Source of the DNA: Allorhizobium ampelinum S4
GTDB lineage: Bacteria > Pseudomonadota > Alphaproteobacteria > Rhizobiales > Rhizobiaceae
Assembly (NCBI RefSeq): GCF_000016285.1
Contig: NC_011989.1
Location: forward strand, 1,987,001 to 2,051,000
DNA: 64,000 bases
Reading direction: 5' to 3'
In this document: one piece after another, positions 36,141 through 45,813 of the stretch
Position numbering within the stretch: the first letter of the stretch is position 1
How the letters are laid out: each line of letters begins with the position of its first letter
Position numbers and translations under genes: made by a program
Notes under the pieces: generated by a model
What the model was told of the DNA's origin: nothing
Seen by the model: only the letters and a program-made list of their open reading frames with translations
Database searches by the model: none

Positions 36141-36162
36141 TAACCGGAGGAGCCTCCGTTTA
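36141..36162. promoter_or_regulatory. Palindrome between the hydroxylase operon and tetR, candidate TetR operator
   Basis: The arms TAACCGGAGG and CCTCCGTTTA, with a 2-bp centre, are symmetric at nine of ten positions. It is the clearest dyad in the divergent control region between the 2Fe-2S gene (starts 35930) and the TetR gene (about 36260). The position suggests the TetR protein represses its own gene and the hydroxylase operon through it. This is inference from position and symmetry. Confidence 0.5.
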
Positions 36163-36259
36163 AACTAGAGGTTTGTCGTCTCTCGTCAAGCCCCAATTGT
36201 CCCGGAGCAGAATTTTGGCATCGGCTGCCTCGAACACATCTTCGCCGAAGGCACCCAAA

Positions 36260-36868
36260 ATGCGTGCGGATGCCCAGCGAAACCGGGAGAAATTGGTCGA
36301 GGTGGCAGCCCTCGCCTTTGCCGAAAAAGGCGTTGAAACCTCGCTTGAGGATATCGCCCGGCAGGCAGGTGTCGGCATCGGCACGCTGTACCGCCATTTT
36401 CAGACGCGCGAACATCTCGTTGAGGCGGTTTACCGGCGCGAATTGTCAAGCCTGGCAGAAGCAGCGACGGAGCTTGCAACCACGCTGCCCGCCGATATGG
36501 CGCTGGAGGAATGGATGCGGCGTTTTGTGGGCTATATCGCCACCAAACGTGGCATGGCCAATAGTTTGAAAATTCTTATGAATTCCAATTCCAGCCTGTT
36601 TGCGGAGGGGTCTGGCCTAATCCGCGATGCGGTAGCCCGGCTGATGACAAAGGCGCAGGAACAGCAGCTTATCCGCGACGATATTGGCGAGGCTGACCTG
36701 CTGCACGCTTTGTCCAGTATCTATTCCATGCCCGACACCCCGGAATGGCGCGACCGTTCACATCGGCTGATCGGATTGCTGATGGATGGATTGCGCCATA
36801 AAGGCCATCCAAAAGCTGACGGCGTGGACCGAAACCTGGAAACTGAAAACAGCTTCCAGGATCGATAG
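36260..36868 (+). CDS. TetR-family transcriptional regulator
   Basis: About 202 residues. The N-terminal helix-turn-helix is ARQAGVGIGTLYRHFQTREHLVEAVY, the standard TetR form, and the C-terminal ligand domain is not assignable to a ligand class. It is divergent from the Pao-type operon and likely controls it in response to an aldehyde or aromatic ligand. The start at 36260 follows GAAGG; an alternative TTG at 36173 would add 29 mostly polar residues and put the start next to the palindrome at 36141-36162. It converges on the lipoprotein gene with 6 bp between. Confidence 0.88.
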   Translation: MRADAQRNREKLVEVAALAFAEKGVETSLEDIARQAGVGIGTLYRHFQTREHLVEAVYRRELSSLAEAATELATTLPADMALEEWMRRFVGYIATKRGMANSLKILMNSNSSLFAEGSGLIRDAVARLMTKAQEQQLIRDDIGEADLLHALSSIYSMPDTPEWRDRSHRLIGLLMDGLRHKGHPKADGVDRNLETENSFQDR

Positions 36869-36874
36869 TATGCG

Positions 36875-37747
36875 TTACTGCCTGCCGGCTTTGTCCGACC
36901 AGGATGGCGGCGCGCCGACCATGGTTCCAACCATTCCGCCAATGCCCGGTGCGCGGCCGAAGGCTTCGCAGGCGGCATTCTTGGGTGCTCCGCCCAGTCC
37001 CGATTTCAACTTTTGCCCTGATGGCAAGGATAGGTTGATGCCGGAAGGTTTCTGGCCTTTTTGCAGCATCTGCGAAAACTGGCCGGCAAAGGCTGAGGCC
37101 AGACCATAGGCATCGCCGACTTCGGAAACGCGGGGACCGTTGGTTATCGAGTTTGCACCCCTGGACCAGACGATTGCCGCGACTTGTGTTCCCTGCGGGG
37201 TAAGCGCTTCGGCTTCCACGGCAAGGCCGCCAAGACCGATCGGAAGACGGGGAATACCGACCGGCAGGACGGCGGATGTTCCAAGCGTTGTCACCTTGGA
37301 AACACCAGCGGCAACCTTGCCGGTCGGAACAATGTCGGTAATCTCCGCTTGCACGGTCAAATCGGCTGGTTCTCCGGGGCGAACCACAAGAAACCTGTCG
37401 CTGAGATCAATGCACAATGCCCGATCCAGCGCGTTGGAAACCAGCCGGTCGCTGCCTGGTTCATGGAGCTTCGCGCGCGCCTGCGGCGATAACTTCGTCG
37501 GTGAAATGGCGATTGAGCGGGCCGTCAAAAGGCTCCGTTCATCCAGAAACACCCGCGATTTGCTGAGCTTGCCCTCGACCGGGCCCAGCTTGTCATAGGA
37601 CTTGAGCGAGCCCGATTGCGTCAATGGAACTGATCCGCAGCCGGAAAGACCGAGAGCCACTGCCAAAGGAAAAACCACTGAAAAGCCCAGGCGACTTGCA
37701 GGTTTAGCCTCGCGACGGGCAAGGGCGCAGGCAAGCATATATGTCAT
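36875..37747 (-). CDS. DUF3313-like lipoprotein
   Basis: 290 residues with a long basic N-terminal region, a hydrophobic core and a lipobox LSGCG, so it should be a lipid-anchored envelope protein. The mature part begins with SGSLKSYDKLGPVEGKLSKSRVF, which fits the DUF3313 family of unknown function. The C-terminal 60 residues are rich in Gly, Pro and Lys. Assignment to DUF3313 is from memory of the family pattern. It has its own upstream A/T-rich region and converges with the TetR gene. Confidence 0.7.
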   Translation of the reverse strand: MTYMLACALARREAKPASRLGFSVVFPLAVALGLSGCGSVPLTQSGSLKSYDKLGPVEGKLSKSRVFLDERSLLTARSIAISPTKLSPQARAKLHEPGSDRLVSNALDRALCIDLSDRFLVVRPGEPADLTVQAEITDIVPTGKVAAGVSKVTTLGTSAVLPVGIPRLPIGLGGLAVEAEALTPQGTQVAAIVWSRGANSITNGPRVSEVGDAYGLASAFAGQFSQMLQKGQKPSGINLSLPSGQKLKSGLGGAPKNAACEAFGRAPGIGGMVGTMVGAPPSWSDKAGRQ

Positions 37748-37974
37748 AAAATAACGACCTTTTCTTCAAGCCTTGGCACCATATGTCGTGATCGATTCGC
37801 AAATCCAAAAAAGATGTCGAAGCCAAGGTCAATGGCCCCTTCTATAGAAATCGATTCAAGGCAATTTCGCGGTGTTCTATGTGGCAAGCACGAATATAAT
37901 TATCATGAATAAATGTTTTCAATTAAAGCAACAGAGTCACACCAAATATGCCGTTCAACTCTCGATCCGCGCAC

Positions 37975-38002
37975 AATCACGCGCCCCATCGAGCGCGTGA
38001 TT
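37975..38002 (-). terminator. Hairpin downstream of cckA
   Basis: A perfect 10-bp stem (AATCACGCGC / GCGCGTGATT) with an 8-nt loop, about 30 bp after the cckA stop on the minus strand. There is no clear T-tract. The rest of the gap to the lipoprotein gene (37748-37974) is A/T-rich with no recognised feature. Confidence 0.5.
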
Positions 38003-38031
38003 GATCTTCCTATTTTCAATCTACAGTCAGT

Positions 38032-40650
38032 TCAGGCATCCAGCATTTCGCGAACGGCGATGGCCAATTGCTTGAGGGAGAAGGGCTTCGGCAGGAATCC
38101 GAACTTGGCATCCGCAGGCAGGTTTCGCGCAAATGCATCCTCGGCATAGCCAGAAACGAAGATGAATTTCATATCCGGATAGGTCTTGCGCAATTCCTTC
38201 AACAGCGACGGGCCATCCATTTCCGGCATCACCACGTCGGAAACGACAATATCGACCTTGCCTTCCAGTTCCTCCATGATTTCCAGCGCCTCGACGCCGG
38301 AACAGGCCTCGTGGACCGTATAGCCCCTGGTTTCCAGCATGCGCTTGCCGCCGCGCCGCACGGCGTCCTCGTCCTCTACCAGCAGAACCACGGCGGATTT
38401 GCCTGTCAGGTCGTCTGGCTCCTTGGAGTTTTCGGATTCGGACGCAGCCAGAACCCGGCCATTGCCCTGCTGGGCTTGCGCGCCAGGTGCAAGGGTCGCA
38501 TCGATCACCACTGGCTCGACAATATGGCGCGGCAGGAAAATCCGGAATGTCGTGCCTTCGCCAACCTCCGATTCCAGATAGATATAGCCGCCGGACTGTT
38601 TGACGATGCCATAAACCATGGCAAGTCCCAGCCCGGTCCCTTTGCCGACATCCTTGGTGGTAAAGAAGGGCTCGAAGATCTTGTCGAGGATCTCAGGCGC
38701 GATGCCGGTGCCCCTGTCGGCCACTTCGATCAGCACGAAATCCTCATGCGGCAGGCCGCGGTGATTATAGGCGGCCGCTTCGACACCGGTGACATTGCGG
38801 GTGCTGATGGTGATATTGCCGCCTTGCGGCATGGCATCGCGGGCATTGACGCAGAGATTGATCAGCACCTGTTCGAATTGAGAAAGATCCGCCTTGACCG
38901 GCCAAAGATCACGTCCGTAATCCACATGCAGCTTGACATTGGTGCCTGAGATCAGCCGGTCGACCAACATGCGCAGGTCACCGATCACATCGGTCAGGTT
39001 CAGCACCGTCGGGCGCATGGTCTGTTTGCGCGAAAAGGCCAGCAACTGCCGGACCAGAACGGCGGCGCGATTGGCATTGCGCTTGATTTCCATCAGATCG
39101 GCAAAACTCGAATCCGAAGGTCGCGCCTGAAGCAGCAGATGGTCGGAAGACAAAAGAATGGCGGTCAGAACATTGTTGAAGTCATGGGCGATGCCCCCGG
39201 CCAGCGTGCCGACAGCATTCATCTTCTGCGTCTGGGCCATCTGGGTTTCCAGCGCCTTCTGGTCCGTGACGTCAACCGCGTAAACGATGGCCGCCTCTTC
39301 CGGCGCCTCGTCACTCTGGTCGATGACCGCGTTCACGTAGAACCGGAAATGACGCATGTCATCCAGCGGATGGCGCGAATCAATTGGTGCAATGTCCACC
39401 TGCCGGTCGCGCGCCTGCGACAGCGCCTCGGCGAATACCGGACGCTCATTATCATGCAGGACGGCATCCAGCCGGATCTTGCGGTCGATATCATCACGGG
39501 AAACGACATCGGAAAAGAATTTCAGGAACGGCGCATTGGTGCGTAGGATGCGCCCCTGCCCGTCCACCGAGGCAATTGCCATCGGCGTATTGTTGAAAAA
39601 CCGGGTAAAGCGCATGGAGGCCGAGGAATCCGAACGGTCACCAGCAATGACTTCCTGACGGGCCAGCACGATCGTCCGGCTCTCCCCCGGCGCGCCATCG
39701 CGGGCCGAGCGAACCCTATGGACAAGGCGAGCCGGAAAACTGCGGCCATCAGCCCGGCGCAGGTCGAGATCGAGAGTCGCGGTCTTCGACAGGCCTGGTT
39801 CGGCCTGTACCGACTGGATCAGCGCCATGCCCTCGCCCGCAACCAGGTCCTTAAGGTAGATGGCGCCTGGCGAAAATTGCGTGAGATCAATGCCGAGCCA
39901 TTCCGACAGGGTGGCATTGAGATAGAAGATCTCGCCCTTGCGGCCAGCCGAAAAGAAGCCAGCTGGCGCATGATCGAGGTAATCGATCGCGTTCTGTAAT
40001 TCCTTGAAAAACCGCTCTTGGTCGTCACGGTCGGCCGTAATGTCGGCAATCTGCCAGATCTGAAGGCCTTTATGCGGCCCCTTTTCCACCAGACGGCGAG
40101 CCCGCAACCGGTACCAATGCGCGCCGGAACCATTGTCTGAAAACGGTCCGAGCGGCTTCAGCAGCCGAAACTCCTCCTGCCCGTCCCGGTCCTCGCGCAA
40201 GCCGTTGATCAGCCGGTAAAGTGCTTCACCAGCCTCGCGATGGCGCGACAACAGCGCTTCCAGCGTCTGTACGTCTGTTGCCCTGCGTACGCCGGTCATC
40301 CGGCCATAGGCGGCATTGGCATAGATAATGTGCCCACGCGGATCGGTGACCAGCGTTCCCTCACTCTGGCTGTCGAGGAAGGCGCGGCCAAGACCGTCGG
40401 ACGGAGTCTGCGGCATGACTTCGATAAACCCGATAATCGCCGAGACCAGAAAGAAAATGCCAACAATGGCCAGGACGCCGAGCACCCCCAGCACGATCTG
40501 GTTATCCAGCGAGTTTTTGAAGACCACGAAGGCGGCGGCGGCAGCCAGCAGAACAAAGGCCAGGATGACGATGCGAAACGCGGCCCCGCTACTCGGCCTG
40601 CGATCCACCAGCGGGCCTACGCTTTCGTCTGTCTGCTGCTGGTTTGTCAT
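38032..40650 (-). CDS. cckA: Cell-cycle hybrid histidine kinase CckA
   Basis: 872 residues from the ATG at 40650, which follows GAGGACCGA; the frame is open to 40785 without a site. Two membrane segments lie in the first 100 residues, followed by PAS-like regions. The HisKA domain carries H489 in [11 protein letters not shown], the ATPase has N, G1 (DRGTGIAPE) and G2 ([14 protein letters not shown]) boxes, and the C-terminal receiver has D805 in [10 protein letters not shown]. The [22 protein letters not shown] stretch is characteristic of CckA. In alphaproteobacteria it feeds phosphate through ChpT to CtrA and CpdR. It is divergent from the FliO-like gene. Confidence 0.95.
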   Translation of the reverse strand: MTNQQQTDESVGPLVDRRPSSGAAFRIVILAFVLLAAAAAFVVFKNSLDNQIVLGVLGVLAIVGIFFLVSAIIGFIEVMPQTPSDGLGRAFLDSQSEGTLVTDPRGHIIYANAAYGRMTGVRRATDVQTLEALLSRHREAGEALYRLINGLREDRDGQEEFRLLKPLGPFSDNGSGAHWYRLRARRLVEKGPHKGLQIWQIADITADRDDQERFFKELQNAIDYLDHAPAGFFSAGRKGEIFYLNATLSEWLGIDLTQFSPGAIYLKDLVAGEGMALIQSVQAEPGLSKTATLDLDLRRADGRSFPARLVHRVRSARDGAPGESRTIVLARQEVIAGDRSDSSASMRFTRFFNNTPMAIASVDGQGRILRTNAPFLKFFSDVVSRDDIDRKIRLDAVLHDNERPVFAEALSQARDRQVDIAPIDSRHPLDDMRHFRFYVNAVIDQSDEAPEEAAIVYAVDVTDQKALETQMAQTQKMNAVGTLAGGIAHDFNNVLTAILLSSDHLLLQARPSDSSFADLMEIKRNANRAAVLVRQLLAFSRKQTMRPTVLNLTDVIGDLRMLVDRLISGTNVKLHVDYGRDLWPVKADLSQFEQVLINLCVNARDAMPQGGNITISTRNVTGVEAAAYNHRGLPHEDFVLIEVADRGTGIAPEILDKIFEPFFTTKDVGKGTGLGLAMVYGIVKQSGGYIYLESEVGEGTTFRIFLPRHIVEPVVIDATLAPGAQAQQGNGRVLAASESENSKEPDDLTGKSAVVLLVEDEDAVRRGGKRMLETRGYTVHEACSGVEALEIMEELEGKVDIVVSDVVMPEMDGPSLLKELRKTYPDMKFIFVSGYAEDAFARNLPADAKFGFLPKPFSLKQLAIAVREMLDA

Positions 40651-41092
40651 TCGGTCCTCATCTCGGCGTTCATTTGCCTTGTTATCCGGCGCCTTGTCAC
40701 CCGGCACCTTATCCATCCGGTGCTTTGTCAGCCGGCAGCATTGCCACCACGATAGCTGGTCTCGCACGGCCTGTCCCGTCGCCATTGCCGGGAATCACGG
40801 TTAGCAACATCTTTACCAACTTGAATGGGCAGCAAAAAGCACAGCAAGGCCACCATTGCCGACCATTCACAGCCAATCCCACACTCTGATGCGCAATCAG
40901 GTGCAGATCTTCGGCACCTTACCCCTTCACTTCGTGGGCAATCGCAATAAATAGGCAGGGAATAAATGCCGGAGCTTGCTTGGCCATGGTGCGATGCGCC
41001 ATATAGAGCCCATATAGCTTTGCCTCGTTTTTCAAAGGCAAAGTCGAAAATTGCGTAGAATGACCACCGATACTCGGACGGAGACAGCCACC
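40651..41092. other. Divergent control region between cckA and the FliO-like gene
   Basis: About 440 bp. The part next to cckA (40651-40785) is open in the cckA frame, but the residues it would add are polar and lack a ribosome site. No convincing CtrA box (TTAA-N7-TTAA) or terminator was found by eye. It presumably holds both promoters. Confidence 0.4.
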
Positions 41093-42565
41093 ATGATGGA
41101 CGATATTCTCAACGCCTATGGCAGCCGCTTCCTGATTGCCGCTGGCGGGGTGTTTCTCGCCCTCGCCGTGCTGGTCGTGATATTGTGGATCCTGAAAAAC
41201 CGCGCTCCATCGCCCTTCGTGCGTGGTGGGCGCAATCGCCAACCACGCTTGCAGGTGCTGGATGCCGCCGCCGTGGATGCGCGTCGCCGGCTGGTGCTGA
41301 TTCGCCGCGACAATATCGAGCATCTCATCCTGATCGGCGGCCCAACCGATATCGTGGTCGAAAGCGGCATTGGTGAACCCAAGGCCTATCTGGCTGGGGA
41401 ACTTGCCGCCAACGAGGCACTTGTCAGGAATCAGGAGCTCCTCAAGGCTCAGGAATTGGCAGAACTGGCCTCACGCCAAGTCAAGGACACCGAACAGAAG
41501 ACGCAAGCCGCGTTGCAGACACCCCCATCACGGCTGGAAGCCCAACCGACCCGACAAGATCCGCGTCCGCAGCCAGTCTCTGCACCGCCTCAGAAACCAG
41601 TTGCGAGACCGATTACCACGGCTCAGTCTCAGGAGACCGTATCCACTGCCGCCCAAGCAATGCCCGCACCGCCTGCCCCACAGCCCCTTGGGCAAAAACC
41701 GATGCAGGCCCCCGCTGCGCTAAAGCCCAAACCTGAAGACACTATTCAGCACCCACAGAGCGTCGAACGCCCGCCGCAACCGGCGGCACCCCAGATTCCA
41801 CCACAGCAGGCTCAACCAATAAAGGCTCCAGTCACTCAAACCCAGGCGGTAGCGCAGGCCGAGAACCGACAAGCGGCCCCCGAACCTTTGACTGCGGCGA
41901 TTGCCCCGGAAATTCCGATGGCGTCCAATGTCAGAGCCGAGCCGCGCGCAACAGAGACCATCACCGCACAGCCGGTCACCGCTGTTTCGTCGCCACCACC
42001 GTCAGCGGCGCCGGTTGTCAACCCGCCATTGAGCGCTGGTCGCAACGAGGCACCGGCTGAAACTGCACCGGACGTTGAGCCCCCCATGATGGCGAGTAAG
42101 CCCGCCGACGTGTCGATGCCGGTTTCCGAGCCTCGGGTTGCGCCCGCGACGACATCCCCACAGGAGGCCAGCCTGTTGCTGGATGCTGCGCGCGAACGGG
42201 TATTGAAAGCACGGGTCGAACCTTTTTCCGCAGATCGCTACAAGAGCCCGACCCCGCCCGACGAGATCGACCTGTCACCTGGACCTGCTGCTGAGAAAAC
42301 CCCGCAGGAAGATTCCGGGCCCGACCTCGACACTCTGAAAAGTGAATTTGAAAAGATCCTCGACGGCGAAATTCTGACCCAGCCAGCGGCGCGTCCAAAA
42401 CCAACCGTTGAACCACCGGTTGCCCGCGCAGTTGCGCCTATCAGAACGCCGCCCGGCGCCAATCCGCAAGCCACCGTGACATCCGACCCCGCACCGAAGG
42501 AAGGCAATTTGCAGGACGAAATCGCCCGGATTTTCGGTGAAATGGGCGCTCCGCGCAAGAATTAG
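41093..42565 (+). CDS. FliO-like N-terminal domain, long proline-rich membrane protein
   Basis: About 490 residues. One membrane segment (residues about 12-35) is followed by a short domain, RLQVLDAAAVDARRRLVLIRRDNIEHLILIGGPTDIVVE, that resembles the FliO/FliZ flagellar-biosynthesis fold. Then come some 300 residues of Pro-, Ala- and Gln-rich low-complexity sequence and a conserved-looking end (DLDTLKSEFEKILDGEIL, LQDEIARIFGEMGAPRKN). No other flagellar genes lie nearby, so a flagellar role is uncertain; it may have a different membrane-scaffold role. The start is one of two adjacent ATGs at 41093/41096. Confidence 0.7.
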   Translation: MMDDILNAYGSRFLIAAGGVFLALAVLVVILWILKNRAPSPFVRGGRNRQPRLQVLDAAAVDARRRLVLIRRDNIEHLILIGGPTDIVVESGIGEPKAYLAGELAANEALVRNQELLKAQELAELASRQVKDTEQKTQAALQTPPSRLEAQPTRQDPRPQPVSAPPQKPVARPITTAQSQETVSTAAQAMPAPPAPQPLGQKPMQAPAALKPKPEDTIQHPQSVERPPQPAAPQIPPQQAQPIKAPVTQTQAVAQAENRQAAPEPLTAAIAPEIPMASNVRAEPRATETITAQPVTAVSSPPPSAAPVVNPPLSAGRNEAPAETAPDVEPPMMASKPADVSMPVSEPRVAPATTSPQEASLLLDAARERVLKARVEPFSADRYKSPTPPDEIDLSPGPAAEKTPQEDSGPDLDTLKSEFEKILDGEILTQPAARPKPTVEPPVARAVAPIRTPPGANPQATVTSDPAPKEGNLQDEIARIFGEMGAPRKN

Positions 42566-42987
42566 AGTTCGCCTTACGAAAGGTGAAACCAGATTTTTCA
42601 GAAAGATAACCGCATCAAGGATAGTTGGCCACTTACACCCTCTAAAGAGGGGGCTAACGTCTACATGAATTAATACGCATAATATCCTAGGGGCATTTCA
42701 TACATAATAGACTCCGCTGCCATGTGCCTCAACAGGCCACGGTGGCGGACAGGCTCATGCAAAAGGATTTTGCATCGACTGACGATGATCTGGAAAATCT
42801 CCAACAGGCTACCAAAACGGAAGACGCTGTTCTAACAAAAAGCCGCATAGGCGGGCATTCCATGTCTCAGAGCCACGTCTACCGGCTACGGTACGCTTGC
42901 GCTTAGTCATGATTTTCTGCACAGAAGCCGCACGCAAAATCACTGCGTGCCTTTGCCTCTCTGAACGCTGGGGTGACTATTTGACGT
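42566..42987. other. Intergenic region between the FliO-like gene and dksA
   Basis: 422 bp with no supported gene. A small hairpin CCCTCT-AAA-AGAGGG... (about 42638-42651) lies 70 bp after the FliO-like gene without a T-tract. An open frame from a GTG at 42724 (60 codons) has no ribosome site and no recognisable protein character. Confidence 0.4.
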
Positions 42988-43407
42988 CTATTCGTCGCGA
43001 TAGACTTTTTCGCGTCGCTCGTGGCGTTCCTGCGCCTCGATTGACAGGGTCGCGATCGGGCGGGCGTCGAGGCGCTTCAAGCCGATTGGCTCGCCGGTTT
43101 CCTCGCAATAGCCGTAGGTGCCATCGTCGATCCGTTGCAATGCAGCATCGATCTTGGAGATCAGCTTGCGCTGCCGGTCACGCGCCCGAAGCTCGATTGC
43201 GCGGTCGGTTTCCGAAGATGCCCGGTCTGCCAGGTCAGGGTGATTGGCACTCTCTTCCGCGAGATGGCCGAGGGTTTCCCTTGCCTCACGCAGGATGTCG
43301 TTTTTCCAAGCGATCAACTTGGCGCGAAAATAAGCTCGCTGGTTCGCGTTCATGAACTCGTCGTCATCCGAGAGCACATAGTCGCTAAGATTGATCTTCT
43401 CACTCAA
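42988..43407 (-). CDS. dksA: RNA-polymerase-binding transcription factor DksA
   Basis: A 139-residue coiled-coil protein that enters the RNA polymerase secondary channel and potentiates ppGpp. The start is a TTG at 43407, placed seven bases after AGGAG, giving MSEKINLSDYVLSDDDEFM. The helical hairpin has the usual acidic tip (HPDLADRASSETDRA). The C-terminal finger keeps only one of the four zinc cysteines: GYCEETGEPIGLKRLDARP. This form is known from alphaproteobacteria and cannot bind zinc in the C4 manner. A possible -10 (TATACG) lies upstream near 43442-43447. Confidence 0.94.
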   Translation of the reverse strand: MSEKINLSDYVLSDDDEFMNANQRAYFRAKLIAWKNDILREARETLGHLAEESANHPDLADRASSETDRAIELRARDRQRKLISKIDAALQRIDDGTYGYCEETGEPIGLKRLDARPIATLSIEAQERHERREKVYRDE

Positions 43408-43703
43408 CGCGATTCTCCTGAAGAACATCTCAATGGCGGACGTATATACTTTGAAAAGGTCGCATTCAAGCCTTACTCAAGGCTTTCCTTGATTTTTAAA
43501 TCTGTTACAAAAATCAGCTAAAGGACTATTTTTTCATCGTTTTTCCTTCGTGTGGCTTATTTGTCGCAGAACCCCTTGACAAAGGTTTACACCCAGCGTC
43601 TCCAGCCGGGTCACTTACCTCTTCCAGACCCTACAACCCATCCTGTTGACGCCGCATGAACTGGCGGGATAGGTAAGGCTTCGATCCAACGGACACCATC
43701 TGC

Positions 43704-44204
43704 ATGACCGTCACCGTCTCCAAACCTTTCCGGGTCTATCTCATGCGGCATGCCGCCGCCGATTGGCCTGGGGCCGGGCAAAAGGATTTCGACAGACCCT
43801 TGAGCAATACGGGTTACGCCCATGCCGAGATGATAACTAGCATGGCTGCCGACAAAGGTTACCGCCCCGATCTGGTGATCTGTTCGACGGCTGTCAGATG
43901 CCGTCAGACGGCGGATGCCGTGCGCCGCAGCATGTGCGCAGAGGATGTGGAAATCCGCTATGTCGATGCGCTTTATAATGGCGGTGCCGAGACCTATCTG
44001 GAAATCCTACGTTCCTCTTCCCAACAGGGGTCGATCATGCTGATCGGCCACAATCCGGCAATCGAGGAATGTCTACATGTGCTGATCGGCGAACAGGCTT
44101 TGGCCAGCACCATTCCGCAGGGCTACCCGGCGGGCGGACTGGCGATTATCGACGCAGCAGACACCCCAAGCCGTTGGCAATTGGCGGACTTTCTTCAGGC
44201 CTGA
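43704..44204 (+). CDS. SixA-type histidine phosphatase
   Basis: 166 residues of the histidine-phosphatase superfamily. The catalytic RHG-like motif is MRHAAADWP, the phosphate pocket is completed by CSTAVRCRQTA, and the second His lies in IGHNPAIEECL. The size and sequence match SixA-like proteins, which remove phosphate from phosphohistidine domains; the target is unknown. It is divergent from dksA and lies 140 bp ahead of ycjX. Confidence 0.88.
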   Translation: MTVTVSKPFRVYLMRHAAADWPGAGQKDFDRPLSNTGYAHAEMITSMAADKGYRPDLVICSTAVRCRQTADAVRRSMCAEDVEIRYVDALYNGGAETYLEILRSSSQQGSIMLIGHNPAIEECLHVLIGEQALASTIPQGYPAGGLAIIDAADTPSRWQLADFLQA

Positions 44205-44343
44205 GGGTCGGCTACAAAAAGCGGATGGGGCAAAGGCGCACATAGCAGGGGCGCAAGCGATCATGACGCAGCGGTATTAGGCCCAAGCCTTCAATCTGCT
44301 GGCCGGCACCCTATATGCAGGCAAACAACAGGACCATTGCCCA

Positions 44344-45813
44344 GTGCCGCCATCCATGACCAGTTTTACCGACGAGACCCGCATCGCGCTCGACAATCTT
44401 GCCGACCGGGCCTCGAACCTGCTGTATCCAACGATCCGCCTCGGGGTCACGGGCCTGTCGCGGGCCGGCAAAACCGTCTTCATCTCCTCACTGGTCCATA
44501 ATCTGCTGAATGGTGGCCGCCTGCCCTTGTTCGAGCCGCTGCAATCAGGCCGGATTTCCCGCGTCACATTGGAGCCGCAGCCGGATGACGCCGTACCGCG
44601 CTTTCAATATGAAGACCATATTCGCGCCCTGGTCCGCGATCGGGTCTGGCCGGGCTCTACCCGGGCCATTTCAGAACTGCGGCTGGTGGTGGAATACCAG
44701 AGCGCCAGCAGCTGGGGCCGGATATTTTCCTCCGGTAAACTGGCCATCGACATCGTCGATTATCCCGGCGAGTGGCTGCTGGATCTGCCGCTTCTCGCTC
44801 AGGATTATGAGACCTTCAGCCGCAACACCGTGGAGCTGGCCCAGACCGGCATCCGCAAGGAATTGTCGGCGCGTTGGCTGGGATTGGCAAGCCGGGTCGA
44901 TCCAGATGCACCCGCCGACGAAACCACAGCCCGCCAATTGGCGGAAGCCTTTGCCGACTATCTGAAAGCCTGCAAGGCCGACGAGCGGTCGCTTTCGACG
45001 CTGCCGCCTGGCCGATTCCTGATGCCGGGCGATCTCGATGGATCGCCAGCGCTGACCTTTGCGCCCCTGGCGTTGAAGCCAGACACCAAAATCATCCGAG
45101 GTTCGCTGCGTGCCATGATGGAGCGCCGCTACGAATCCTATAAAAGCGTGGTGGTTAAACCGTTCTTCCGTGAACATTTTGCCCGTCTCGACCGCCAGAT
45201 CGTTCTGGTTGACGCGCTTCAGGCCATCAATCGCGGGCCGGAAGCGGTGCAGGACCTGGAGCGGGCGCTGGCCGATGTGCTGACCTGCTTTCGCCCCGGC
45301 AGTTCCAGTTGGCTGCGGGGCCTGCTTGGACGACGGATCGACAAGGTTCTGGTGGCCGCCACCAAGGCCGACCATCTGCACCATGAAAGCCATGAGCAAT
45401 TGCAGGCCGTCACCAGGCGGCTGGTTGATGGGGCCATCACCTCTATCGGCATGGCGGGCGCGGGCATCGAGGTGGTTGCCATGGCCTCGGTGCGGGCAAC
45501 GCGGGAAGCAACCGTCAAGCAGGATGGCCATTTGCTGCCCGTCGTGGTCGGCACGCCCATGCAGGGCGAAACCATCGGCGATGAGCGATTCGATGGCAAC
45601 CGCAAGACAGCGGTCTTTCCTGGCGACCTGCCGGATAATATCGAAAGCCTGTTTCAAACGCCAAAATCCGGAAAAGACACCGGGCCGGATCTCAACATAA
45701 TCCGGTTTCGCCCGCCGGAGCTGGACGAAACAGGCGGCGGCATCAAGCTGTCTATTCCGCATATAAGGCTCGACCGCGCCCTGCAATTTCTCCTGGGAGA
45801 CCGTTTGGCATGA
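44344..45813 (+). CDS. ycjX: YcjX-family P-loop NTPase (DUF463)
   Basis: A 489-residue GTPase-like protein with Walker A GLSRAGKT near residue 40, a DYPGEWLLDLPLL switch-like segment and ATKADHL as the NKxD-type motif. YcjX is linked to the phage-shock/heat-shock genes in gammaproteobacteria; the reaction in the cell is unknown. The GTG at 44344 has AGGA upstream and matches how I remember rhizobial homologues starting (MPP...); an ATG at 44356 is the alternative. The stop overlaps the ycjF start by 4 bp. Confidence 0.9.
   Translation: MPPSMTSFTDETRIALDNLADRASNLLYPTIRLGVTGLSRAGKTVFISSLVHNLLNGGRLPLFEPLQSGRISRVTLEPQPDDAVPRFQYEDHIRALVRDRVWPGSTRAISELRLVVEYQSASSWGRIFSSGKLAIDIVDYPGEWLLDLPLLAQDYETFSRNTVELAQTGIRKELSARWLGLASRVDPDAPADETTARQLAEAFADYLKACKADERSLSTLPPGRFLMPGDLDGSPALTFAPLALKPDTKIIRGSLRAMMERRYESYKSVVVKPFFREHFARLDRQIVLVDALQAINRGPEAVQDLERALADVLTCFRPGSSSWLRGLLGRRIDKVLVAATKADHLHHESHEQLQAVTRRLVDGAITSIGMAGAGIEVVAMASVRATREATVKQDGHLLPVVVGTPMQGETIGDERFDGNRKTAVFPGDLPDNIESLFQTPKSGKDTGPDLNIIRFRPPELDETGGGIKLSIPHIRLDRALQFLLGDRLA

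Noticed and set aside
42724..42906. 60-codon ORF between the FliO-like gene and dksA
   Set aside because: No ribosome site, no hydrophobic or recognisable segment, in a gap that otherwise looks noncoding.
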